7,433 bases of DNA, taken from assembly GCA_019115725.1 (NCBI GenBank), contig DXCY01000194.1, positions 1-7,433 on the forward strand, written 5' to 3'. A model generated the notes under the pieces. That model searched no databases, was not told where the DNA came from, and saw only the letters and a program-made list of their open reading frames with translations. The DNA comes from Candidatus Luteimonas excrementigallinarum. GTDB lineage: Bacteria; Pseudomonadota; Gammaproteobacteria; Xanthomonadales; Xanthomonadaceae. Positions 1 to 6,330 of this stretch are shown here, piece after piece. Position 1 is the first letter of the stretch; each line of letters opens with the position of its first letter. A program made the translations under genes and the position numbers.

Positions 1-327
1 GCGCTGCCGCAGCAGAACGGCGCCCCGCTGCGGCTGGTGGTGCCGTGGAAGTACGGCTTCAAGAGCATCAAGTCGATCGTTGAAATCCGCTTCACTGAAG
101 AGATGCCGGACACCTCGTGGAACCGGATGCAGCCGCGCGAGTACGGATTCTTTGCCAACGTGAACCCGCAGGTGGACCATCCGCGCTGGAGCCAGGCCAC
201 GGAGCGCCGCATTGCCGGCAGCACATCGCGCCTGATTGCCAACCGCATCGAGACCCGGCTGTTCAACGGCTATGCGGAACAGGTGGCTTCGATGTACTCG
301 GGCATGGATCTGGCGCGGTGGTATTGA
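1..327 (+). CDS. msrP: Protein-methionine-sulfoxide reductase catalytic subunit MsrP, C-terminal part (5' end outside window)
   Basis: The reading frame is open from base 1 to a TGA at 325-327 and gives the last 108 residues of a molybdopterin-dependent periplasmic oxidoreductase of the MsrP (YedY) type. In this family the enzyme reduces methionine sulfoxide in oxidised envelope proteins, with electrons delivered by the membrane haem protein MsrQ. Recognisable C-terminal features are the VVPWKYGFKSIKSIVEI segment near the start of the fragment, the PREYGFFANVNP motif, and the WSQATERRI stretch before the GMDLARWY end. The molybdopterin-binding N-terminal region and the Tat signal peptide expected for the family lie upstream of the window and cannot be checked. 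The downstream gene is msrQ, which starts on top of this stop codon; that supports the identification and suggests translational coupling. Confidence 0.95.
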   Translation, partial: ALPQQNGAPLRLVVPWKYGFKSIKSIVEIRFTEEMPDTSWNRMQPREYGFFANVNPQVDHPRWSQATERRIAGSTSRLIANRIETRLFNGYAEQVASMYSGMDLARWY

Positions 328-986
328 GCCCCCGCGCGGGGCCACGGGCCCGGCCCGCATCGACATCAATTGTGCTGGCCAAGGCGCTGGTGCACGCGCT
401 GGTCCTCGCTCCACTGGCGCTGCTGCTGTGGCAGGCCTGGCTGGTAGCAGGAGGGGCCAATATCGATGCGCTGGGCGCGGATCCGGTGATGGCGATCGAG
501 CACCGGACCGGCAACTGGGCGCTGCGCATGTTGCTGGCCACGCTGGCCATCACACCGCTGCGCCAGCTCACCGGCTGGACGGTACTCATGCGCTTCAGGC
601 GCATGCTGGGGCTGTACGCCTTCTTCTACGCCAGCCTGCACCTGGCCGCGTTCCTGGTGCTGGATCTGCAGGGCTGGTGGGCCACGGTGTTCGAGGAACT
701 CGTGCGCCGGCCGTACATCACGGTCGGCTTTCTGGCCTGGTTGATCCTGCTGCCGCTGGCGATCACCTCTACCCGGGGCTGGATGCGGCGGCTGGGACGC
801 ACCTGGGCGCGCCTGCATCGCCTGATCCATGCCGCGGCGATCCTGGCGGTACTGCATTTCTGGTGGGTGGTGAAATCCGACCTGCGCGAACCGCTGATCC
901 ACGCCGCCGTACTTGCCGTGCTACTGGGTGGGCGCGTCTGGCGCCGGGCGGTGCGACGCAGCGCTGCGGCTCAGCCGGCGCCGTAA
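324..986 (+). CDS. msrQ: Haem-binding membrane subunit MsrQ of the methionine sulfoxide reductase system
   Basis: This is a roughly 220-residue integral membrane protein of the ferric-reductase-like transmembrane family. It passes quinone-pool or flavin-derived electrons to periplasmic MsrP. About six hydrophobic helices are visible, starting with the ALVHALVLAPLALLLWQ segment. Counting from the TTG at 324, histidines H106 (YASLHLAAF), H165 (WARLHRLIH) and H178 (LAVLHFWWV) have the spacing, about 59 and 13, that I recall for the haem-ligand histidines of E. coli MsrQ. The start is uncertain because no in-frame ATG lies near the expected N-terminus. TTG 324 overlaps the msrP stop (TTGA), GTG 318 is 6 bases upstream, and GTG 372 gives a shorter form beginning just before the first helix. 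None has a strong Shine-Dalgarno sequence, consistent with coupling to msrP. The 3' end overlaps the convergent FHA gene. Confidence 0.93.
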   Translation: MSPRAGPRARPASTSIVLAKALVHALVLAPLALLLWQAWLVAGGANIDALGADPVMAIEHRTGNWALRMLLATLAITPLRQLTGWTVLMRFRRMLGLYAFFYASLHLAAFLVLDLQGWWATVFEELVRRPYITVGFLAWLILLPLAITSTRGWMRRLGRTWARLHRLIHAAAILAVLHFWWVVKSDLREPLIHAAVLAVLLGGRVWRRAVRRSAAAQPAP

Positions 987-1771
987 AGCAGCAGCAGGCT
1001 GAGCAGGCCCGCAATCAGCAGTGCGGCCAGCAATACCAGCGGCAGGCGCCAGATCGAGCGCTGCCGGTCACCTTCGCGCGGCGGGGCGGCTTCTTCCATC
1101 GGATCGCCCAGCAGCAGCGGCTCGGTGGGAACATCGCGCATCGGCGCCTCCACCACGAACCGGTACTGGTTGTCGAAGACCACCTGGTCGCCGGGTTGGA
1201 GCACGGCATCGCGGACGCTTTCGCCGTTGACCAGGCTGCCCTCCTCCGAGCCGAGATCGCGCAGCCATACCTGCCCGTCCACCATCTCCAGCCGGGCATG
1301 GCGCTCGGCGAATGCGGGATCATCCACCTGGATATCCGCGCCGGTGACCCGGCCGACCAGGCGTGGAACGTCGAGGGTGAAACTGCGCCCGTGATGGCGT
1401 CCGCCCAGGCCGCGCAGGACAATCCGGGGATCCGGCGAACCACCGCGTGCCGGCGGCGCATCACGTGGCGGCTCCGGCGGAGGCTGCGCGCCCACCAGCC
1501 GCACTTCATGTCCTTCCACGAACACCGAATCACCGATCCTGAGCATGGCCAGCCGGCTGACCTCGCGTCCGTTGACGTGCACGCCGCGGCGGCCTTCGCC
1601 CACCGTCAGCCACACGCCGCGGCGATCCACGCACAGGCAGGCGATCGCCGCCTCACCCTCCTCAACCGTACCCAGCCCGGTTCCGACCCGGCCGAGATGG
1701 TGCATACCGATACCCAGCGGCATGTCCGCTACGGCGTTGGGAGAGATGAATCGAAGTCTGGCTGCGCTCAT
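971..1771 (-). CDS. Tandem FHA-domain protein with C-terminal membrane anchor
   Basis: The 266-residue product contains two forkhead-associated-like modules. FHA domains bind phosphothreonine peptides, usually downstream of Ser/Thr kinases. Counting from the ATG at 1771, the N-terminal module (about 5-92) is divergent but keeps an LGR motif and an HVNG..VSRLAMLRIGDSV segment. A Pro/Arg-rich linker (about 95-115) follows. The second module (about 117-208) is more typical, with LVGR, ERHARLE, DLGSEEGSLVNG and LQPGDQVVF. In this module the serine of the usual SxxH motif is alanine (AERH), so phosphopeptide binding may be altered. A hydrophobic stretch at about 242-262 (LPLVLLAALLIAGLLSLLLL), two to four residues from the end, suggests a tail anchor with the FHA modules in the cytoplasm. 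A GTG at 1789 would add six residues and has a better Shine-Dalgarno-like AGGTGG. ATG 1771 fits a possible near-leaderless transcript. The partner kinase is not in the window. Confidence 0.85.
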   Translation of the reverse strand: MSAARLRFISPNAVADMPLGIGMHHLGRVGTGLGTVEEGEAAIACLCVDRRGVWLTVGEGRRGVHVNGREVSRLAMLRIGDSVFVEGHEVRLVGAQPPPEPPRDAPPARGGSPDPRIVLRGLGGRHHGRSFTLDVPRLVGRVTGADIQVDDPAFAERHARLEMVDGQVWLRDLGSEEGSLVNGESVRDAVLQPGDQVVFDNQYRFVVEAPMRDVPTEPLLLGDPMEEAAPPREGDRQRSIWRLPLVLLAALLIAGLLSLLLLYGAG

Positions 1772-1779
1772 GCGGGCAG

Positions 1780-1785
1780 AATCTA
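1780..1785 (-). promoter_or_regulatory. Possible -10 element for the FHA gene
   Basis: Read on the minus strand this is TAGATT, matching 4 of 6 bases of the TATAAT consensus. No good -35 hexamer is seen upstream. A transcript starting about seven bases downstream would begin almost at the ATG at 1771, giving a leaderless or near-leaderless mRNA. If the GTG at 1789 is the real start, this match is meaningless because it would lie inside the gene. Confidence 0.25.
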
Positions 1786-1810
1786 TCACGCCACCTGCGC
1801 GCCGGATCGC

Positions 1811-1816
1811 TAGAAT
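1811..1816 (+). promoter_or_regulatory. Possible -10 element for the PHA granule operon
   Basis: The sequence TAGAAT in the context GCTAGAATGCGG matches 5 of 6 bases of the TATAAT consensus. It lies 31 bases upstream of the ATG at 1848, a sensible distance. A GGAGG-like Shine-Dalgarno follows at 1830-1834, 13 bases before the ATG, which is somewhat far. No clear -35 hexamer is present at the expected spacing, so the call rests on the -10 match and position alone. Confidence 0.35.
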
Positions 1817-1847
1817 GCGGGATCAGACCGGAGGCTTTGGAAAACGC

Positions 1848-2126
1848 ATGGGCGATATCGATATCCGTCACCCCCATTCCCTGCCAATGCCGCGCGCACG
1901 CGCGGCGCTGGAGGAAGCAGTGCAACGTCTGTCGGAGAAGTTCGACGTCAAATATGCGTGGGACGGCGACGCCGTCGACTTCAGCCGATCCGGACTGGAC
2001 GGGCGCATCCAGCTGGCCGCGGACGAGCTGCACCTGACCGCGAAACTCGGCTTCCTGCTCTCGGCCATGAAAGGCCCCATCGAGAGCGAAGTACGCCGGG
2101 TACTGGCGGAGCGCTTCACCACCTGA
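1848..2126 (+). CDS. Polyhydroxyalkanoic acid system family protein (small PHA granule-region protein)
   Basis: The 92-residue soluble protein starts GDIDIRHPHSLPMPRARAAL and continues through a helix with LEEAVQRLSEKFDVKY. This matches the small family annotated as polyhydroxyalkanoic acid system proteins (PHA_gran_rgn), typically 90-100 residues and found beside phasin genes. The molecular role of the family is not established; the name comes from genomic association with PHA granule genes. The middle (about 36-64) looks like short beta strands (WDGDAVDFS, GRIQLAADELHLTAKLG) and the end is a helix with AMKGPIESEVRRVLAE. There is no signal peptide or membrane segment. It is followed after 29 bases by the phasin gene in the same direction, so the two are very likely cotranscribed. 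The start at ATG 1848 fits the family length; upstream the frame stays open but is antisense to the FHA gene. Confidence 0.85.
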   Translation: MGDIDIRHPHSLPMPRARAALEEAVQRLSEKFDVKYAWDGDAVDFSRSGLDGRIQLAADELHLTAKLGFLLSAMKGPIESEVRRVLAERFTT

Positions 2127-2155
2127 ATCCACCACGCAGCAACGCAGGAGGAATC

Positions 2156-2734
2156 ATGGCTACCTACAAGAAGCCCGCCGCCGGGACCGCTCCCGGCACG
2201 GGCCGTACGCAAGACACGGACCCGGGCACCATCGAGCAGGCCGAGCGGCTGGCCCGCAGCCTGGGCGAATCCGCCCAGCAGGTCTGGCTGGCCGGGATCG
2301 GTGCGCTGGGGCGTGCCCAGTCCGAAGGCAGCAAGCTGTTCGACGCGCTGGTTGCCGAAGGCGAGCAGATGGAACAGCAGGCCCGCACCAGCGCCGGCGA
2401 GCGCGCCAGTGAGGTCAAGGGTGCGGTGGAAGGCAGCCTGGAGGGTGTACGTGGCCTGGCCGCCGGCACCTGGGACCGCTGGGAAAAGACCTTCGATGAA
2501 CGCATGCAGCGCGCCCTGGTACGGCTGGGCGTCCCCAGCCGCAGCGACATTGCCGAGCTCAACCAGCGGGTGGAAGAACTGACCGCCGAACTGCGACGTC
2601 GGCCCGTTGCGCCGCGCAAGCGCACGGTGCGCAAGGCAACCGCGAAGACCGCTGCGCCAGCGCCAGGTCCGGCAGCTACTGCGGTACCGCCCGCAACCAC
2701 CGCGCACGCGCCACCGGCAGACCCGGAAGACTGA
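2156..2734 (+). CDS. Phasin, PhaF/PhaI-type polyhydroxyalkanoate granule-associated protein
   Basis: The 192-residue product has the architecture of PhaF/PhaI phasins, which coat intracellular PHA granules. A disordered, Lys/Pro/Thr-rich start (1-22) precedes an amphipathic helical phasin domain (about 24-125) with the hallmark segment QQVWLAGIGALGRAQ and then LFDALVAEGEQME. A short heptad-like region at about 126-147 (GVPSRSDIAELNQRVEELTA) resembles the oligomerising zipper known in PhaF. The tail (148-192) is basic at first (RRRPVAPRKRTVRK) and then Ala/Pro/Thr-rich. It is like the histone-H1-like DNA-binding tail of PhaF but much shorter, so it sits between PhaI and PhaF and I give no symbol. 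The start is secure: a strong CAGGAGGA Shine-Dalgarno lies just upstream of ATG 2156. It is the second gene of a probable operon with the PHA-system protein. Confidence 0.92.
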   Translation: MATYKKPAAGTAPGTGRTQDTDPGTIEQAERLARSLGESAQQVWLAGIGALGRAQSEGSKLFDALVAEGEQMEQQARTSAGERASEVKGAVEGSLEGVRGLAAGTWDRWEKTFDERMQRALVRLGVPSRSDIAELNQRVEELTAELRRRPVAPRKRTVRKATAKTAAPAPGPAATAVPPATTAHAPPADPED

Positions 2735-2870
2735 TTACGCGCGGGCGTCAACAGCGCCCTCCAGCGGCTTGGCGAAAAGCGGATCCCACCGCTCGCCCAA
2801 CTGCTTGCGCAGTCCGGTCAATCGGCCTGTTTACGTTATTCTTGCCTGTTGACGTGGACAGGGGGAAGAC

Positions 2871-3854
2871 ATGATGGCTGGCATGGCGCACTGGCTTGTT
2901 TCCGTGCTTGTGATGCTGCTGATCGGCGGCGTCGGCACGGCCGTCATGTGGGGAGTACTGCGCCCCCGCGACGAAACCGCGGCCGGCATCCGCGCGCTGG
3001 CGGGCACCTCCTGGCGTGAGTTCATCAACATGGTGCTGGCCGCCCTCGCCCAGCGCGGCTACCGCCGGGTGATCGACCAGGAAACCGCTTCAGGCGATAC
3101 CGATTTCACCCTGGAGCGCGACGGCAGCCACTGGCTGCTGTCCTGCAAGCACGGCAGCGCCTATGTGCTGGGCCAGCCGGCGGTGGCGGCCCTGGCCGAT
3201 GACATCCGCATGGCCAACGCCAACGGCGGGTTCCTGGTCACCCAGGGGCGGATCCTGGATGAGGCCCGCAATCCGGCCGGCCGAGCGAATATCGAACTGC
3301 TGGATGGACCGGCGCTGTGGCCGGAACTGTGCGGGCGGATCAACGCCCAGCAGCTGTCCGCCATCCGTGAGGCCACATCGGCCCGGGCCCGGCAGCGCGT
3401 GCTGGCGACCTGGCTGCTCGCCCTGCTGGCCGGCATCGCCACCTTCATGTTCCTTCCGGAGCCTGAGTCCGGTGCAGGGCAAGCCGGCAGCGGTCCGGAG
3501 GCACGCGCGCAACTGCAAGCAAGCGCTCCCGGCCCGGCACAGGGCGCAGCGGGAGACGCGGCAGGTTCGGAAACCGGAACCGCCCCCTCCGCCAGCCTCG
3601 AAGACCGCCTTCCCATCGCCGATCAGCGCGATACCGTGATCCGTGCTGCCGCCACCCTTCCCATGGTCAGCCACGCCCTGTGGTCGAGCCAGTCCACGCT
3701 GGAGGTCCAGCTGCTGGACGCCAGCGACGATGCCATGCCCGGGATCTGCCAGTTGCTGGAACGGTTCCCGGAGCTGCACGCATCGCGCATCCAGCTCATG
3801 CCGCCTGCCGGCAGCGGACTGCCCGTACGCTTCCGCCAGTGCCGCACCTTCTGA
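2871..3854 (+). CDS. Membrane-anchored Mrr-like restriction endonuclease-fold protein
   Basis: The 327-residue protein has a hydrophobic helix at 8-29, a cytoplasmic-looking domain (about 36-170), a second hydrophobic helix at about 178-195, a low-complexity Ala/Gly/Glu-rich linker (about 197-243) and a C-terminal domain (about 244-327) that I do not recognise. The middle domain looks like an Mrr_cat (PD-(D/E)xK superfamily) fold: WREFINMVLAALAQRGYRRV, then GDTDFTLERDG, the core strand LLSCKHG, and the Mrr-like GGFLVTQGRILDEARNPAGR and IELLDGPALW. In active Mrr enzymes an aspartate is followed by a (Q/E)xK motif. Here the candidates are D76 or D78 and S91-C92-K93, so the Q/E position is serine and cleavage activity is doubtful. 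A good AGGGGGAAG Shine-Dalgarno supports ATG 2871; ATG 2874 is immediately next to it. The gene stands alone, with no methylase or other restriction-modification partner in view. Confidence 0.75.
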   Translation: MMAGMAHWLVSVLVMLLIGGVGTAVMWGVLRPRDETAAGIRALAGTSWREFINMVLAALAQRGYRRVIDQETASGDTDFTLERDGSHWLLSCKHGSAYVLGQPAVAALADDIRMANANGGFLVTQGRILDEARNPAGRANIELLDGPALWPELCGRINAQQLSAIREATSARARQRVLATWLLALLAGIATFMFLPEPESGAGQAGSGPEARAQLQASAPGPAQGAAGDAAGSETGTAPSASLEDRLPIADQRDTVIRAAATLPMVSHALWSSQSTLEVQLLDASDDAMPGICQLLERFPELHASRIQLMPPAGSGLPVRFRQCRTF

Positions 3855-3863
3855 ACGGCAAAC

Positions 3864-3894
3864 GCCCGGCCCGCCCCATCGGGACGGACCGGGC
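3864..3894 (-). terminator. Hairpin between convergent genes, best as terminator of the TonB receptor
   Basis: Two 14-base arms (3864-3877 and 3881-3894) flank a three-base loop. As RNA from the minus strand, 12 Watson-Crick pairs and two G-U pairs form. As RNA from the plus strand the same two positions are A-C mismatches, so the structure favours the minus-strand transcript. In that direction it is followed by a modestly T-rich GTTTGCCGTT, not a strong U tract. It starts 12 bases after the receptor stop codon. It may also stop plus-strand readthrough from the Mrr-like gene less efficiently. Confidence 0.6.
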
Positions 3895-3906
3895 GCCATC
3901 CACGCC

Positions 3907-6150
3907 TCAGAAGTTGTAGCGGACCGACAGGTACCAGTTGCGCTCCCAGCCGTAGTACGCGGTCTGGATGTTGCCCACGCTGGAAAACTCCTGCCCTTCC
4001 ACCTTGTAGACCTTGTCGGTGAGGTTGCGCACGCCCGCTCGCACCTGCCAGGCGTAGGCCGGGGAATCCCACACGCCGTACAGGCCGACCAGGGTGTAGG
4101 CGTCCTGGCTGAGCACTTCGCGGTTGTCCACCGACAGCCAGGTATCGCCGCGGTAGGACACATCGCCGCCCACGCTGACCATGCCGCCGTTGGCCAGCGG
4201 GAACCCGTGCTGCAGTGCCACCCGTGCGGTCCAGTCGGGCGAAAACGGCACGTGGTCGTGGGTCAGCGTGGGGTCGTACAGCGGATACGCCGGATCCATG
4301 CGGAAGTCCTGGAAGTCCGTGTACTGCGCATCCATCCAGCCCACCTGCCCGCTCAGCGTGGTGGTTTCGCCCAGCAGCGCCACGCCCTCGAACTCGACGC
4401 CCTTGATCTCCAGCTCCGCCGCGTTGAGCACGGGGAAGGTGCTGGCATCCTGGGTCACCCGGGCCTGGAAGTCGGAATAGTCACTCCAGAACGCCGCCAC
4501 GCTGCCGCGCAGGCGGTTGTCGGCAGAGCTGGCCTTCGCCCCGACCTCGTAGGTCCACACGAACTCGGGATCGAAGATCGGGTTGGCCGCATCCAGCGCG
4601 GAGTTCGCCCGGCCGTTGAAGCCGCCCGACTTGAACCCGCGGTTGGCCGACACGTAGCCCATCAGGGTGTCATTGAACTGCTTCTGCAGGCTCACCGACG
4701 GCGTCCAGGCGGACCATGAGGCCTTGCCGTCCACGATCGATTCCGGATCGGCGTTGAGACCTTCAAACGGCGTGCCCCAGAAGGTGCTGGTGGTCCGCCA
4801 GTACTCCTTGGTGTCCTTCGAATAGCGCAGGCCCACGGCCAGCGTCCAGGTCGGCACGAATTCCCAGTTCACGTGGGCGAAGGCCGCCACGCTCTCGGTC
4901 GACAGGTCGTCATTGATCGTGCGCAGGAAGCTGATCGGCGCTCCCGCCAAGGCGAACAGGTCGTCGCCATAGGCCTCCTGATAGGACGGCACGTCTTCCT
5001 GCATGTAGTACGCGCCGAAGGTGGCCTGCAGGTTGGAGCCGTTGTCGAACTGCAGCTGGAACTCCTGGCTCAGCTGGTCCTGGTCGATCGCCACCAGCAC
5101 GTCGCCCAGCTCGTATTCCGAGGCGTCGATATCGATGAACGAATGGGTCTTCAGCTTGCGCCAGGCGCTGATGCTCTTGAACAGCCACTGGCTGTTGATG
5201 TCCCACTCCAGGCTCGCCGAAGCGCCGGTGTGCTCCATCGTCTGCCCCTGGTCGGGACGGAACGAAGTCTCGGCGGTGTAGTCGAACTCCCCGCTGGCCG
5301 CCGGGAGCAGCTGCACCATGCCCAGGGCAAGATCGGTCTGCAGCAGCGGCGCCATCGGCCGGCCCATCGACAGCGAGGCCTTCTGCCTGGTGTGATCGAG
5401 CGAGAACGTCGCACGGAACGTATCGCTGGGGCGCACGGCCAGCTTGGCCCGCACCGCCTTGGTGTCATCGTTGTTGAAATCACGCTGGCCGGCACGGTCA
5501 TCGATGAAGCCGTCATGGGTCAGCCATGCACCGGCCAGGCTGGCGGCAGCCACGTCGCTGAGCTCGCCCGCCACGTAGAAGCGGCCCTCGGCACGTCCGT
5601 GCGAACCGCCGGTGAGCTCGATCGCGCCGCCGGTGTCGTCGAACGGGTTGCGGGTGGTCAGCTTGATCGCGCCGCCGGTGGAGTTCTTGCCATACAGCGT
5701 GCCCTGCGGCCCGCGCAGCACTTCAATCTGCTGGATGTCGAACAGCGAGAACAGCGCGCCGTTGATGCGCGAGTAGTACACGTCGTCCACGTACATGCCC
5801 ACGCCGGGATCGAACGTCTGCAGCGCATCCGGCTGGCCGATGCCGCGGATGAAGACGTTGACGCTGTTGGCCGAACCGCGGCCCTGGACGATGTTCATGT
5901 TCGGCACCGCGCCCTGCAGCCCGCCCACGTCGCTGGCCTGCAGATCCTGCAGCTCGCTCTCACCAAACGCGCTCACGGCCACCGGCACGTCCTGGATCGA
6001 TTCGGCGCGCCGGCGCGCAGTCACCGTCACCTTGTCCAGCGTGGTGGCATCCGCCTGCTGCGCGCTGCTTGCCGGTGCCGGCTCCTGCGCCAGCAGCGGA
6101 AACGATGCCATGCCCAACACGATCGCCGCGCTCAGTATGCTGCGTTTCAT
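3907..6150 (-). CDS. TonB-dependent outer-membrane receptor
   Basis: The 747-residue product is a complete TonB-dependent receptor, a gated outer-membrane beta-barrel that imports ligands using TonB/ExbBD energy. A signal peptide covers residues 1-21 (MKRSILSAAIVLGMASFPLLA, cut before QEP). A TonB box is likely in LDKVTVTARR (38-47). The plug follows, with IQDVPVAVSAF, NVFIRGIG, GMYVDDVYYSR and the signature QIEVLRGPQGTLYGKNSTGG (141-160). The remainder is the barrel, with aromatic-rich strands, ending WYLSVRYNF with the terminal phenylalanine typical of outer-membrane proteins. The ATG at 6150 has a strong GGGGAGAGAG Shine-Dalgarno and a perfect signal peptide. The frame stays open far upstream (beyond 7100) only because it is antisense to the permease gene. 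The substrate cannot be read from the sequence. Because it is divergent from a GntP-type permease, import of a small hydroxy acid, an oligomer of it, or a polymer fragment is a reasonable guess. Confidence 0.95.
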   Translation of the reverse strand: MKRSILSAAIVLGMASFPLLAQEPAPASSAQQADATTLDKVTVTARRRAESIQDVPVAVSAFGESELQDLQASDVGGLQGAVPNMNIVQGRGSANSVNVFIRGIGQPDALQTFDPGVGMYVDDVYYSRINGALFSLFDIQQIEVLRGPQGTLYGKNSTGGAIKLTTRNPFDDTGGAIELTGGSHGRAEGRFYVAGELSDVAAASLAGAWLTHDGFIDDRAGQRDFNNDDTKAVRAKLAVRPSDTFRATFSLDHTRQKASLSMGRPMAPLLQTDLALGMVQLLPAASGEFDYTAETSFRPDQGQTMEHTGASASLEWDINSQWLFKSISAWRKLKTHSFIDIDASEYELGDVLVAIDQDQLSQEFQLQFDNGSNLQATFGAYYMQEDVPSYQEAYGDDLFALAGAPISFLRTINDDLSTESVAAFAHVNWEFVPTWTLAVGLRYSKDTKEYWRTTSTFWGTPFEGLNADPESIVDGKASWSAWTPSVSLQKQFNDTLMGYVSANRGFKSGGFNGRANSALDAANPIFDPEFVWTYEVGAKASSADNRLRGSVAAFWSDYSDFQARVTQDASTFPVLNAAELEIKGVEFEGVALLGETTTLSGQVGWMDAQYTDFQDFRMDPAYPLYDPTLTHDHVPFSPDWTARVALQHGFPLANGGMVSVGGDVSYRGDTWLSVDNREVLSQDAYTLVGLYGVWDSPAYAWQVRAGVRNLTDKVYKVEGQEFSSVGNIQTAYYGWERNWYLSVRYNF

Positions 6151-6180
6151 CAACTCTCTCCCCACGGATCTGCAGATGTG

Positions 6181-6215
6181 GCGTCCCGGCGGGACGCGCC
6201 CAGGCCTTTCGGGCC
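6181..6215 (-). promoter_or_regulatory. Two tandem hairpins in the receptor-permease intergenic region (receptor leader side)
   Basis: A perfect 7-bp inverted repeat (6181-6187 with 6191-6197, three-base loop) is followed by a second dyad with GGCC arms (6203-6206 with 6212-6215, five-base loop). They lie 31-65 bases upstream of the receptor start. If the receptor promoter is further upstream, both would fold in its 5' leader. They could be RNA stem-loops affecting translation or stability, or an operator dyad. Neither is followed by a T tract, so ordinary terminators are unlikely. No match to a known riboswitch was recognised. Confidence 0.35.
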
Positions 6216-6330
6216 ACGCTGACAAGCCTATGGGCGGGCCTGCCACGCAGCACTTGTACCTTCGGACAATGGGAGCACGTGCGGCCCGCGGTGACACTGG
6301 CCGTCGCCATTTCCGCACCGGAAGAGATCC

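Noticed and set aside
236..1813. A 525-codon plus-strand open frame spanning msrQ and the FHA gene
   Set aside because: It overlaps two well-supported genes in the wrong frame or strand, and its translation is low-complexity Arg/Ala/His-rich sequence with no domain.
2778..2813. Two small dyads (AGCGG/CCGCT and ACTGC/GCAGT) after the phasin as a rho-independent terminator
   Set aside because: The stems are only five base pairs and neither is followed by a T run, so I could not support a terminator.
3643..6222. Long plus-strand open frames (358 and 449 codons) opposite the TonB receptor
   Set aside because: They mirror the receptor codons on the other strand, are rich in His, Arg and Val, and have no ribosome binding site or domain.
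6216..6330. A sigma-54 type (-24/-12) promoter before the permease, as might be expected for a hydroxybutyrate gene
   Set aside because: GG-N10-GC spacing can be found near 6272-6285, but the surrounding bases do not match the TGGCA and TTGC elements, so it is chance-level.
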